The notes beneath the pieces were generated by a model. The model saw only the letters and a program-made list of their open reading frames with translations. It searched no databases and was not told where the DNA came from. A program made the position numbers and the translations under genes. Shown piece after piece: positions 25,022-35,184 of a stretch of 64,000 bases of DNA. The stretch spans positions 682,001 through 746,000 of the forward strand of contig JABYQS010000002.1 of NCBI GenBank assembly GCA_022592435.1, in the 5' to 3' direction. Every line of letters begins with the position of its first letter. Within the stretch, counting starts at the first letter, position 1. The stretch comes from Cerioporus squamosus. Taxonomy: Eukaryota > Basidiomycota > Agaricomycetes > Polyporales > Polyporaceae.

Positions 25022-26175
25022 ATGTCTCGCAAAATCCTCGCTGTAGGCTTCGCTGTCGCCGCCGCCACCTTGGGTATACTTCTTATATCCATGTTTGTTT
25101 CGTCCTCGTACTCAAACTGCGGCCAACCAGCGTCGGCACAGGTGGCCTCCTCATACTGCGACGCCGCTAGCAGTATATGCTTCCAAGGATACACCGTAAG
25201 GCCCTGCTGCATGCTGACTATGTGATGCTTGATGCTAGGCCGACTTTGCAGGACCTCGCCGAGGACATGACTATTGGTCTTGTCCTCCCTCCACTCTCTC
25301 CTCCCTCGGACGAGTACATCGTCCAGATGGTATTCCCTGTGAGCTTCGGCTGGGCCGGACTCAGCATGGGAGGGCAGATGTCGAACAGCCTGCTCTTCCC
25401 CCTATGGACCTACGACACCAACAAGATTATGGTAGGACCCCGCTGGACGGAGTACGTACTCACCACTGGCATTTGTTCGAGCTGTACCTAAGCTTAGATC
25501 TCTCCTTGAAGTGACTACGTACTCCCAACGGCATACGCGGGTCCCAAGGTTACCGTGCTCCCCTCATCGACGGTCAACAGTACCCACGTCAATGCCATAT
25601 TCCGCTGCCAGGTATCGTGCCTCCGACACGCACCTCATCAGCTCGCTGACCATCTCTGCAGAACTGCACCGTGTGGGAAGGAGGTTCTCTTGGGTCGGGG
25701 AATCTGAACGGCACCGCAGTACTGGCCTATGTCGCCTCCACGACGACCGGCGTAGAAGACCCCTCCGACATCAACTCGAGCTTCCAGGAGCACGACTACT
25801 TCAACTTCTTTGGCGTAGACCTGAGCGCGGCACACTCGTCTTCGTACAGTCAATACGTGGGTGGAGGTTCGGGAACCACGACTGCCGCTCCTCCTCCTTC
25901 TACGTCCTCGGTACCACCAAGCACTACGAGCAGCGCCCCTACTGGAGCGCAAACACCGGTACGTCCTTTTGCTTAACCCCTTTTGCTATGCAATCATTAA
26001 CTCTTCCGCTTCAGTACGGACAGGTCAGTAACTGATACACAGATCGGTTATAGGGTTTGCTAACAGTGCACAGTGTGGCGGGACTGGATGGACCGGTCCC
26101 ACGACATGCGCCTCTGGCCTTGCGTGCGTTGCTGTATCTCCGCCATACTATAGCCAGTGCCAGCCTGCGAAGTAA
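25022..26175 (+). CDS. Secreted cytochrome b562 (AA8 iron reductase domain) with C-terminal CBM1
   Basis: Extracellular haem protein that binds cellulose and can pass electrons, for example to lytic polysaccharide monooxygenases. It resembles the cytochrome domain of cellobiose dehydrogenase (CDH) and the Phanerochaete carbohydrate-binding cytochrome b562. Exons: 25022-25073, 25131-25195, 25252-25451, 25512-25611, 25662-25958, 26015-26023, 26074-26175 (825 nt, 274 aa). A signal peptide covers residues 1-20. The haem ligands fall at Met82 in SMGGQM and His183 in SSFQEHDYF, matching Met65 and His163 of CDH. Other family phrases are ILPTAYAG-like YVLPTAYAG, STVNSTH and FRCQNCTVWE. A Pro/Ser/Thr linker (about 214-238) leads to a complete CBM1 of about 36 residues (YGQCGGTGWTG...YYSQCQ). 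No flavin dehydrogenase domain is present. A 9-nt exon encodes YGQ. Confidence 0.95.
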
Positions 26176-26610
26176 AGGGGTACATAGCGAGCGTCCTGTG
26201 TAGAAAAATGTAGAGCGTCCTATGCGCGAATCATTGTCCGCGTGTAGCGAAAATTCTGCTCACAGCAATCCGCAGTTGAGAGATCTCCTTCCTTGAGCTT
26301 GGTGATGTAAGTAAGTACTCTTTGAACGTTTGAACTGCGACGCGAACCGCCGAGGTCTCAGACTGAGTCGAGTCTCACAACTTGAGACAGACGGTCACGT
26401 GGTACGGGCCTCGGTCGCGATCGAAATGACGGATTCACTGGAAGCGTGCGGGGAATGCTCACCCTCTCAGGCTCTGTCTCTTCCGCGACATCCGACATCC
26501 GACACCTACATCCGCACCGCTACACACATATAGTCACCCCCAGTGCACGCGGGTGAGAGATTCAGTCTCGCTGCAAGACACTTTCAACACATCCATTCAA
26601 CATACGAAGT

Positions 26611-27742
26611 ATGGCACAGTTCGGTCCCACCATCCTTGATGTCCATACGCCCGCATCCTCCTTCGCAATCATCTACTCTGGTCGGTATACTGTGTCACCT
26701 GTTGCCTTTGCTGGCTCACGCGTCATCCAGATTCTGAGGACACTCTCGACAGTTTGTACAGCAAGCTGAGCAAGAAGGCTGTCGCCGAGTTGCGCGGTGG
26801 GCCAATCCGTCCGGGCTGTCTGAAATATGAATGGAACGACACCGTCTGGAACTTGGATGATGGTGCGTTCTATCCCATGCCAAGTTTGCTATCTCTCAGC
26901 GTTACGACAGAATCCGACTTCTCGATATTTGCGTGGAGGCTGAAGTCATCCACCCCTGGGGCTGACGGCGTCCCCGTCCTCCACCTGCGAGATCCAGAGC
27001 AACCCCTCCCGCGAACATCAGAATACCGGAACCCTTCGTTCTACATGTTCCGCCCCAAGTCCCACCCTGCATCACCGCGACTTCCTTCGAGCCCAGACAG
27101 CACATCTGTAAGGAGTGGGAAGTCGCGCAAGCGCAGCAACGACGCCACCCCCAAGGCCGAGTTGCCCAAGTTCAAGGAGGAGTTCGAGAAGTTCCACAAC
27201 GAGAACGGCGTGCGTACAGTCTCTGGGAGCATTGGGCCTGTGAACAACGGTGAGGGCATGGCATGTGCACTCGTTCCCACCGCAGGGCCCTGACGCGTTT
27301 GGTATTCGTGTGTGCCGTGCATTCCGCAGTCCGAATGCTCCTCAAGAGCGGGTACCGCCATGTGTACATCTCGCGCAAGTTTGCGATCAAGAACGGGTTC
27401 ATACCCAGAGATGCTGCTCCAGGGTACTATGGATATGGTGGACTTGTCAAGTAAGCATTGATTAGGTTCGGTCAGGATTCGTTTCACTGACCCCTTTGCC
27501 TTTCCGACAGCCTGGGCAAGTGGCCTATCACTGTCGGCCGCACGAGGAGTACACACCCTGTGTACTTGTCGGAAGAGTCGCACTTCGACGTGGTCCTAGG
27601 GCGGTCATTTGTGGAACGCAGGCAGATCAGGTTCGACCCTGTCGACCCCACAGACGTCGTATGCCAGGACACGGGGGAGAAGATCGACTGCGAGCTTGTC
27701 ATCCTGAAGGATGGAAAAGGGCAAATCGTGACTGTGACCTGA
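26611..27742 (+). CDS. Conserved-looking protein of unknown function
   Basis: Five exons (26611-26680, 26731-26862, 26911-27249, 27330-27450, 27511-27742) give 894 nt and 297 residues, all junctions in phase. There is no signal peptide or membrane segment. The N-terminal half has compact segments (DTLDSLYSKLSKKAVAELRG, GCLKYEWNDTVWNL). A charged Ser/Arg/Lys linker follows (SGKSRKRSNDATPKAE). The C-terminal half has strongly structured text: LLKSGYRHVYISRKFA, YYGYGGLVNLGKWPITVGRT, FDVVLGRSFVERRQI and the end DTGEKIDCELVILKDGKG. The LGRSF...D(T)GE portion recalls aspartic-protease-like folds of retroelement capsid/protease origin, but there is no D-S/T-G catalytic triad in the right context, so I assign no function. 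Confidence 0.85.
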
Positions 27743-28165
27743 CGATCCCTCCTGACCAGCTCCTGTGGTTGTATCTTCCTCTGCGTATATACTCGGACAT
27801 TGCTTCTTTCTGCTCTGCGCGTACATTTTCCCGGACACTCGGACACCTGGATAACATGTAACTATATAGTGGAATAGTGCAAGTGCGCTACTAGTATCTG
27901 TCTTGATCTGACCTACTTTCCCAACCGAGCCGCACATCATGAAGTGGTGCGGAGTAGCCTGCAGCCGTGTGGTTCTGTATATGTGCGCGAAAACACTCAG
28001 CGCTGGAGAGCCTTGCGAGTCGTGGGTAGGGGAGGCCTCGAGCTCAAGGCTGCCAGGCCACAAACTTTCGGAACTGGGCGCCTGTCCCACGTGGACTGCG
28101 TAGCCAGACGCAAGCAGGGCGTCGACGTCGCTGTATACCACCACGACCTCCCCTCGGCGTCCGCG
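27743..28165. other. Intergenic between two same-strand genes
   Basis: An open frame runs upstream of the mS38 start in the same phase (from 27944) but lacks coding character. I take this as the 3'UTR of the unknown gene plus the mS38 promoter. Confidence 0.5.
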
Positions 28166-29029
28166 ATGTCCCTCCTAGCACATCTGCTGCGGCCAGCAGC
28201 AGGTGCTCGCAGGGCATACTCAGCCTTCTCGAAGCCCGGAGGCGGCGGGTACTTCAACTCGTCCAAGTCTCCCAAGGTCGCACCTCCCTCTAAGAGCAAG
28301 GTCGACTCGTCCTCGACTACTCCCGATGCCTCGTCATCTGCCCCCACGGACGACTCGGCGACAATGTCGTCCGGAGGGGCGGCCGCCGATGCGACCGGCT
28401 CGCACATCCCTTCGTCATCCGCCTTCACGCTCAGCTCGCAGTTCGCACCTGTGCACCCGCATATCAGTCGACAGGACCTGAAGCTGCACCAGTTCTTCTC
28501 TCTCCACCGCCCCCTTCTTACGATCTCCCAACATCCGCTGTCTGTCTTTGAGTCGCACTCCTCACCATTCCCCACCCCCGCCACGCCTGCGTCAGAGACT
28601 GCCAATTTTGGCACTCTCGAAGAGCATGCGGAGGTATCTCCGGATGCAGATGCCGACGCCGCACGCCAGCTCGCGAGAGCGATGGTCGTCAACCGGATCG
28701 GAGCATCCATGGCTTGGGAGGACACCCTCAAGAAGCTCGGTCTAGACGAGTCCTCGGGTCGGGCGGAGGAGGTCAGTCTCGCAGAGGCGGAGTTTGAGAT
28801 GTACATGGATAGCACCAAGAGGAAGCGGCGAAAGAAGATGAAGAAGCACAAGTGAGTGCATGACACTCATTGTTGGCCTTCTGCGGCTCTGCTGACGTCG
28901 GATCCTCCGTGTTGTCTAGGCTGAAGAAGCGGAGACGTGTATGTATCTGCCGGACCTCGGACACACCATGGCATACTGACATTAATACCCTAGTTGAACC
29001 GGGCTCAGCGGCTGAAGATTGGTCGATGA
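28166..29029 (+). CDS. COX24: Mitochondrial small ribosomal subunit protein mS38 (Cox24/AURKAIP1 family)
   Basis: Three exons (28166-28851, 28920-28938, 28994-29029) give 741 nt and 246 residues. The N-terminus MSLLAHLLRPAAGARRAYS is an Arg-rich amphipathic presequence typical of mitochondrial import. A variable Ser/Ala/Pro region follows. The last 45 residues carry the family signature: an acidic helix, then STKRKRRKKMKKHKLKKRRR and LNRAQRLKIGR, the basic tail that threads into the mitoribosomal decoding region. Both introns cut the basic tail; the middle exon is 19 nt. The start is the first ATG that gives a presequence; the frame is open further upstream without conserved character. Confidence 0.92.
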
Positions 29030-30413
29030 CGATGATGATGGAATATACAGCATTCTCTTCGAGTCTCCCATTCGGACTCCGCCACACATCCCAGCTGTAC
29101 ACCTGCAACCCGTAATTCACCGCTGAATCCTCTCACCAGATATCACAATCGATAATGCATTCATTGCGTGTAGTTGTGGGAGACAATAATCGAGCGTATG
29201 AGGGGCATAGTAACATGGGCCCGATTCTTGCTCCCGTCGAAAGGTGCGTCTCGCATCGGCTTCTCTATTGTCCGACGGCGTGGTTCTTGTTATCCCAGGG
29301 GCCTGCTGACGGTTGACTGGACATGAATACCCTCCACGAGCAACGCTTCGGAAGTCCTTGGATCGCGAGTCGATCCGCAGAGCTACTGCGGAAGTTCTCA
29401 ACCGCCGTTTTGCGCGCAGGAACGTATGTCAATGGTACGCGCGGCTTGCCTATCTGGGGTCCCTCAGTGCAAGAGCCCTGTTCATCGCGCGATGCCGCAC
29501 GATACATCGCATATCACCCGTCTGTCAGACGTGGAAGTGGTCTCTTGGGAAGCACGCAAAATCTTGGCTCCCAACCGCCGCTAGTAAGGCCATTGTCCTC
29601 ACGGACGAGGGGCTCAATCACGTTGTGGTACTCAGTTACGTGTCACAGCCACACGTCGAGTTGGCCGTATAAGAGAATTGGCCTGCCTTCTGGTATGATC
29701 CCATCCAACCCCCTTTGTTCGCCAACGCAGGGAACTTCCATTTCGCAACATAAGGTTCGTACTCCACACTGTTGGTATGCAGATGTTGCTGATGCCGACG
29801 CTTCTAAATCAACAGTTAGGTCCGAATTGGGAGAATGACCGCCGCCCAAAAAGCGCGGAAGAGAACATGGGCCCGCTTTGGGTGAGTCCTCTGCAAAAGT
29901 GATTCGACTCAAATATCCCCCACGCTGCGGCTGTGGCAGTCTCGACGTTCGCGTAGCTTCTAGTAGGTTCATGTCAGCGACCTGTTCAGTTTCGTGGCCG
30001 GATGTTGTGCGACTTTCCTTTTACAGACCTAAGTGCCGTGCAAGGGCACGCGCGAGCCGAAGCGACTTCCCCCTCCCGGACGACTCTTGCAAGCTGCACG
30101 CGCAAAACCTTGTCGGCTCGCCCTAGCACTCCGCATTCAATAAACCGTCGGACGTCGGCTGCCCTAATGCTGTGACATGCACTTCTTCCTCACGCATGAC
30201 TCGGGCCCACGGAGAGACTATCGCGATGTCATCTCTCTCTTTTTGGCGAGACACCCCGAGTGTACCGTCCGCCGGCCTCTGCCGCCGCATACTTGCATAC
30301 GGTATGTGGTCGCGCTTCCGCAGTACTTAAGCTCTCTTCCCCTCCTTCGCCCGCTTCCCTCCCTCCCCCTCCTGCACACCCCCTCCCAAAAGCACCTGCT
30401 CCCCACGCGTCGT
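29030..30413. other. 1.4-kb intergenic region without a recognisable gene
   Basis: Only short frames occur, up to about 170 codons at 29323-29838 (+), with no domain and no matching splice sites. A TC-rich pyrimidine tract at 30335-30400 directly precedes the next start codon, a common core-promoter feature in basidiomycetes. Confidence 0.5.
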
Positions 30414-31320
30414 ATGTCCTATCGCCCTTCGGCTCCCCGGTCAATCCCAAGGCACCGGCGGACGCACCGACGCTCGCCTTCCCCTCCAGCACGCCGCGCT
30501 TACTCTAGGTTCTCACGAGACGGCTCGGACTCTGGCCACAGTCAAGGATGGAGCTCCCCCCGACCAAGGAGCTCTGCCAGTCGATCTAGCGGCGGGCACA
30601 GCTCGGACCTCATCTTCCCCATGGACTCCGAGCGTGGCTCCAACTCCAACTCCTCCAGGCAAGGCTCGGTGGAGCCAGATTTCCTCTACGAGACTCCTCG
30701 CGGCGACCAGACGGCCTGGGACCCCCGGGCGATGCCTGTTTGCTCCCGTTGCGGGCGGCAGTTCTACGGCCACGTCCCTCTGGCGGCTCACAACAGAGTC
30801 GCCGCTATTTGTCCGGTCTGCAGCCTGCATGAGAGTCGGGAACGCGCTCAGCGGCGCGCAGCCGAGGATGACTTCTACGCAACGGCCGGCTACCATCTGC
30901 ACCGAGGCAGACCAGCGGAGCGTCATTTTCCATCTCATGTTCCTCAACCAGCTGACGACCAAAGGAACAGAAGACAGCGGGCCAACAGTATGTCTCCCGC
31001 CTTGTACTCGTTATGCGGCGTGTTTATGATAGACAGGCACCGCCATACATGTCATCGGGCGTGCGTTCCCGTCCTTTGGCGCTCCCCTTCCTTCTCGACA
31101 AGCCTCTCAGCCGTACCCTCCCTCCGCTTGGACGAACCCTGAACCCCTTCCCCACTTCACCCCCGTGGTAGGCTCCTACCGTCCTCCGTACCAGCTCCCC
31201 CAGCTCATCGCCCAAGTGCAGCAGCGTACTCCGCCTGCTAGCGATATATCCCGCCCTCGCACCGCCGATCCCTACGGAGTGTCCTCGTCCAGCCGCTATA
31301 CCCATCACCGCCGGCAGTGA
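30414..31320 (+). CDS. Ser/Arg/Pro-rich protein with a CxxC..CxxC zinc-ribbon-like motif, function unknown
   Basis: Two exons (30414-30987, 31037-31320) join in phase 1 to give 858 nt and 285 residues. The N-terminal third is Arg/Ser/Pro-rich (SIPRHRRTHRRSPSPPARRA). Residues about 108-135 read CSRCGRQFYGHVPL...ICPVC, two CxxC knuckles separated by about 20 residues that could hold one zinc. The C-terminus is Pro/Ser/Tyr-rich (SYRPPYQLPQLIAQVQQRTP) and ends THHRRQ. I recognise no family. The start is the ATG following a polypyrimidine tract; the upstream ATG at 30177 gives a low-complexity extension. Confidence 0.75.
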
Positions 31321-31665
31321 TCATGCCTGTTTCTGTTACGCTGTGTCCTCGTCATTGTTCTCAGTATGCGCCTTCCCTCGTACGTTATCTCTTCGCTGTC
31401 CAGTGTCCTTGTGTTTAGTCTACCGATGGCAACTCTTACATTATGTATATCAATCATGGTCGGTTTACATTGTACGAATACGGCTTTCCCAGAACGACAT
31501 GTACGAATACAACGCCTGAACTCCCGGACTGTCGTCTAGCACGGACTAGTACCTAGGAGAGTACGATACCCGTATAAGTATACTAACAGTCATACATAGC
31601 TCATATGCCTGTCATCCAAGCCCCACTCAGTCACCTATCCTGTCCCGTTTCCGTAACTCTCGATG
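31321..31665. other. Convergent 3' intergenic region
   Basis: AT-richer sequence between two converging genes, containing only 3'UTR-like sequence. Confidence 0.5.
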
Positions 31666-32846
31666 CTATGCTACCTCGACCATGCATCCTTTGTCACGTA
31701 GTGGTTGTACAATACGTTGGAAGTCCTCCATGCCCATAAGTGCACGCCAGTCACCGTGCAACACCACATGTCTGAGTGCCGGGAATGCCGACGAAGCCAA
31801 CGCCTCGAAGTGTCGCCCGACATGCTCCCAATACTCGGCACTGCCTACACGGAAGAACGAGTTGGGATGCGCATGAAGCCCGACCGTCTTGAGCGCGTTC
31901 TGCGGCCAGTGCGTGGAGGGAACGTGTGTGAAATGCAGATAGTAGTTGAGTTCCTCGAGCTGGGTGCAGCCCGCGAAGACATGCTCCAGGAAGTCCTGGA
32001 TGTAGAACTTCAGGCTGATACCGAGTTCAACGGTGCGAACCTGGGACCCAAACGTGGTCCAGAACGCCCAGAAGAGCTCCGTGTCGATGATGTTGTCGAA
32101 GATGACATGGCGGAGGGACGGGAATGTCCAGCGACACAGTGTGAGGACGAAGAACACGTTGACCCGGCGGAAGCGGAGGGTCGTGAGGTGCGGGAGGTGG
32201 ATGCGAGCGGTGAGCAGGTAATTGGCCCAGAGTTCCCCGCCGACGGAGAGATACTCGACGTTCGGGGCGACCCCGAGGACGTGCGTGAGGGAGTTGATCC
32301 CGCCGGTGCGTGCGGCTTCGTTGTGGTGCCACCAATCTATCCGCTTGAGCGACGGCAAAGGCGGGCACTCGACGCTGAATTCATATGCGGAAGGTGTCAG
32401 CGCGTCCGCAGTCCTCACAAGGACCTCCAGGACGAGCATAGGGCTAGTGTATCCACAGAACGGGGCGGGAGAGAAGTCGAGGTAGTGGTGCTGGAATACG
32501 GAAGATGTGCGCGGCGGACGAAGTCCGCAGGACATCGGGAAGTGGCATCCAGGTTATCCGAATCCCCCAGGCCTTGTCCGGCCTGCAGGAGGCGACTAAG
32601 CCTCTGACTAGAGGATACAAGGATGTCCTCGTATAGAAGAGGGAGGGCCCATCGCCGCCAGTCCTTGCAAACGAGAACAAGGGCTCGCTTGGTGTGCGAT
32701 ATCTCGGGCGTCCCGACGTTCACGTCGACGGCCTCGAACGGGCTATATTCGGATGTGTAGAGCGCATGTGTCCACGGATTGAGGGTAGCCCAGCGGAGGA
32801 TCTGCAGCCAGACCTCAACGGGCAAGGAGGGTGCTGCAGCTGCCAT
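31666..32846 (-). CDS. F-box/LRR-like protein, single exon, one frame break
   Basis: The N-terminus (LPVEVWLQILRWATLN, then RALVLVCKDWRRWALPLLYEDI) has the form of the F-box-like helices of the many basidiomycete F-box proteins, which recruit substrates to SCF ubiquitin ligases. The C-terminal two thirds alternate short hydrophobic strands as in irregular leucine-rich repeats (LPSLKRIDWWHHNEAARTGG, NVEYLSVGGELW, FPSLRHVIFDNI, QLEELNYYLHF) and end GCMVEVA. The two halves lie in different frames: the first (start 32846) runs to a stop at 32415, the second covers 32535-31666. The switch falls between about 32530 and 32480 and corresponds to one missing base. The only splice sites there would give a 29-nt intron, too short to be credible. 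Confidence 0.8.
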
Positions 32847-33021
32847 GATCGCTGCTGTTAGGTTGTGTCCACTGTCAAGACTCGAGCCAGCGTGCGAGAC
32901 ACACGGAGTTCATCATAGCGACTGCGCATCGGGGGCCGGCCCGACGGCGTTTGCTTCCGATAAGGTACAGGGTGAAGCCACACGGGCCAAACCACACGAA
33001 TGACCAGACTCGCGCCTGCCA

Positions 33022-34925
33022 CTACATGTCCTGTGCTGCAGATCCATGACGCCACACGCGGACGCCGTCTTTCCTCCGCCCATCATCTTCCCAGCCATAT
33101 TCCGCTTGCCACACCTCCTGGTATCCGTGACGAGCTAGAAGATTCCTCACGTCCTCGTGTTCCAGGAGCGCACCAAAGAAGACCAGGTTCTGCGGCCACT
33201 CGTGCTGCCATGGATGCGGGTCTGCGGAGACTACACCTGGCTTCGAGCGCGGTAGCGGCGATGGCGGGAAAGAAGTGTTGACCTGTTTAGGGAAACGAGT
33301 CTCCAGATACTGGATGGGCGACTCGTAAAAGATGTCCGTCTGGTCCTTGTACTCAGACACATTCTGGCCCCTGTCAAGCTCAGATTAGTTAGTGCCTCAT
33401 ATGCGACGTATCACGGACGTACTGCAGTGGTGGCTCGCAGCCAAGTGCCCAGAGCCTCCCGTCATCGGCCAAGTCGGGTCTGTGGAGGTATGCCTGCCAG
33501 GGCGTTGAATGGCATGGCATAAGGAACCCGACAGATGTGGAATGCTCGGGGGACAGGCGGCGAATGTAATGCATCACCTCGATCTGCGCCCGCTCATGAA
33601 ACAACATGACGTAGGCGATTGCCGGGAGAGATAGTGGCAAGAAGTAGTGGGATGCACTGAGACGTCGAAACAGACTCTGCTGGGGGTCGCCACCAACGGA
33701 GTCTACCAGCGACCTTGCCGCGAGGATGTGCATCAGGGGGAGGAGGGGGTGGATAAATCGCCACTCCTTGTGTCCGGCCATCGAGTATATGGTGAGCGTC
33801 CAGACGATCAGCCCTAGAAGGGTTTTCAAAGGACGAAAGCTTGTCGGCTTGCCAGCCTGGTACGCGCCCTCAAGGACCCAAGGGATCGCTGGAGCGCACA
33901 ATATAGGTACCGCCTGAGTCAGGTAGTAGTGCCACGGGCTCCTTCCGTAAAACAGAGAGACAGACGAAGCATTAGTCAAGAGGAAGTTGAGTGGTGTAAA
34001 TGTGCGCTGTCCATAGTAGGCTGTATCCAAGGCATATACAGAGGCCAAGGCAACAATCCTGTGACACAACGTATCAGTTAGTTCATGTCATGAGAAAATC
34101 ATCACGAGGAAAGTGCGGGCATACCCAGTGGCAATGACGTTGATGAGGACTGTTATGATGTCCCTCGGCCGTCGACGGAGGCTCCATAGTAGCCAAGCGA
34201 ACATGTACGTCCACACGACAGCATTTGTTGGCCGAATGGCGCATGCAAATGCCGCCAATACGAGGGTTTTGGATAGACCGTCGCTGCGATTCTCTTTTGT
34301 CAGTAGAAACGCGGCATACGGGCGAATAGGACCTACCTCCATGACGGCCGGTCGACATCCCAGGGAAAGTAGCTTAACGCCATCGTTGTCAACGACGTTT
34401 CCGCGGAATTTGAGATAGAACGCGAGAGCGACAGTCCGTGGAAAAACGAGGTCAAAGACAAGTAGAACTGTTCCCGGGGTTAGCCACGACTCGATGCAAA
34501 CGCGCACACGTTGTACTGACGGCCGCTGTGACGTATCGTTCTCCCGCAACTCTTCTTGTAAGGCGCACAAGCCATATGTCAGTTGCCGCCGCTATCAAGC
34601 CATGCAGTATCTTTGGTCCCCAAATCTGCTCACAGGTCAGCCAACACTGCGCAACGGATGCCCAGACACACGCACACACCAGAGCAACAGTATCGTCCAG
34701 GCTCAACACCTTCAGAAGCCAATACACCGGGATATTCAAAGCAGGGTACACGACGCTCCGGATAGGTTTGGGCGAGAGCCATTCCCAGGTTAGCTGTCCA
34801 AACCCGAAGACGGCATGGTGCGCGACCTCCAAGCTTTGGTAGTACTCGTCGGGCTGGAAGAATGTGCGCGTTGCGAGCGCAATCACAACGCGAGTTGCAA
34901 TCGCCAGCAATGGTCTGTTGACCAT
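33022..34925 (-). CDS. GPI10: GPI mannosyltransferase III (PIG-B/Gpi10), glycosyltransferase family 22
   Basis: Adds the third mannose to the GPI-anchor precursor in the ER lumen using dolichol-phosphate mannose. Exons: 34925-34521, 34467-34337, 34283-34125, 34058-33419 (or 33408), 33370-33022. Near the N-terminus is the GT22 luminal motif TRTFFQPDEYYQSLEVAH. Hydrophobic segments follow (WLLWSLRRRP, YYLTQAVPILCAPAIPWVL, LLGLIVWTLTIYSMAG) with the conserved HKEWRFIHPLLPLMHI. The C-terminal globular part ends GVRVWRHGSAAQDM. The last junction is awkward: the normal-length 49-nt intron leaves the frame one base long in a CCCC run at 33368-33371, whereas a 37-nt intron starting at 33407 keeps frame. 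Confidence 0.94.
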
Positions 34926-35184
34926 GTGGGTTTGGTGTGGGTCCTGAGGTGAACAAAGGACTTGACCGCCAGACTCAGGCTGACAGCGAACCACTTGGTT
35001 ACGGGCGTCCCTTCGAACTAAGAAGCCCGTCACGGTCACGCCCCAATTGTTCGTTCAGGCGGTAAGTACACCCTTACGATAGCTACTCAGTAGGTAAGTA
35101 CATGCACAATGCCTCATAATAAATACTAGCGATACATCGATGCAGATACACTAAACAAAGATAGTTGTGGACGTCTCAAGACCG
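34926..35184. other. Intergenic: GPI10 promoter and URI1 3' flank
   Basis: Short interval of 259 bp between same-strand genes. The GPI10 frame stays open 5' of the chosen ATG but without conserved residues. Confidence 0.5.

Noticed and set aside
24553..25212. Minus-strand open frames opposite SNU13 upstream and the AA8-CBM1 gene
   Set aside because: They are antisense shadows of the leader and exons of the secreted cytochrome, with no domain.
27640..27665. tRNA B-box-like GGTTCGACC
   Set aside because: It lies inside a coding exon, with no A box at the right distance and no acceptor-stem pairing.
28203..28866. Alternative frames on both strands across mS38
   Set aside because: Chance frames in Ser/Pro/Ala-rich sequence; only the frame ending in the basic mS38 tail has family signatures.
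33371..33418. Frame break at the last GPI10 junction
   Set aside because: A 37-nt intron from 33407 to 33371 would keep frame, so I do not count it as a firm break, although the length is unusually short.
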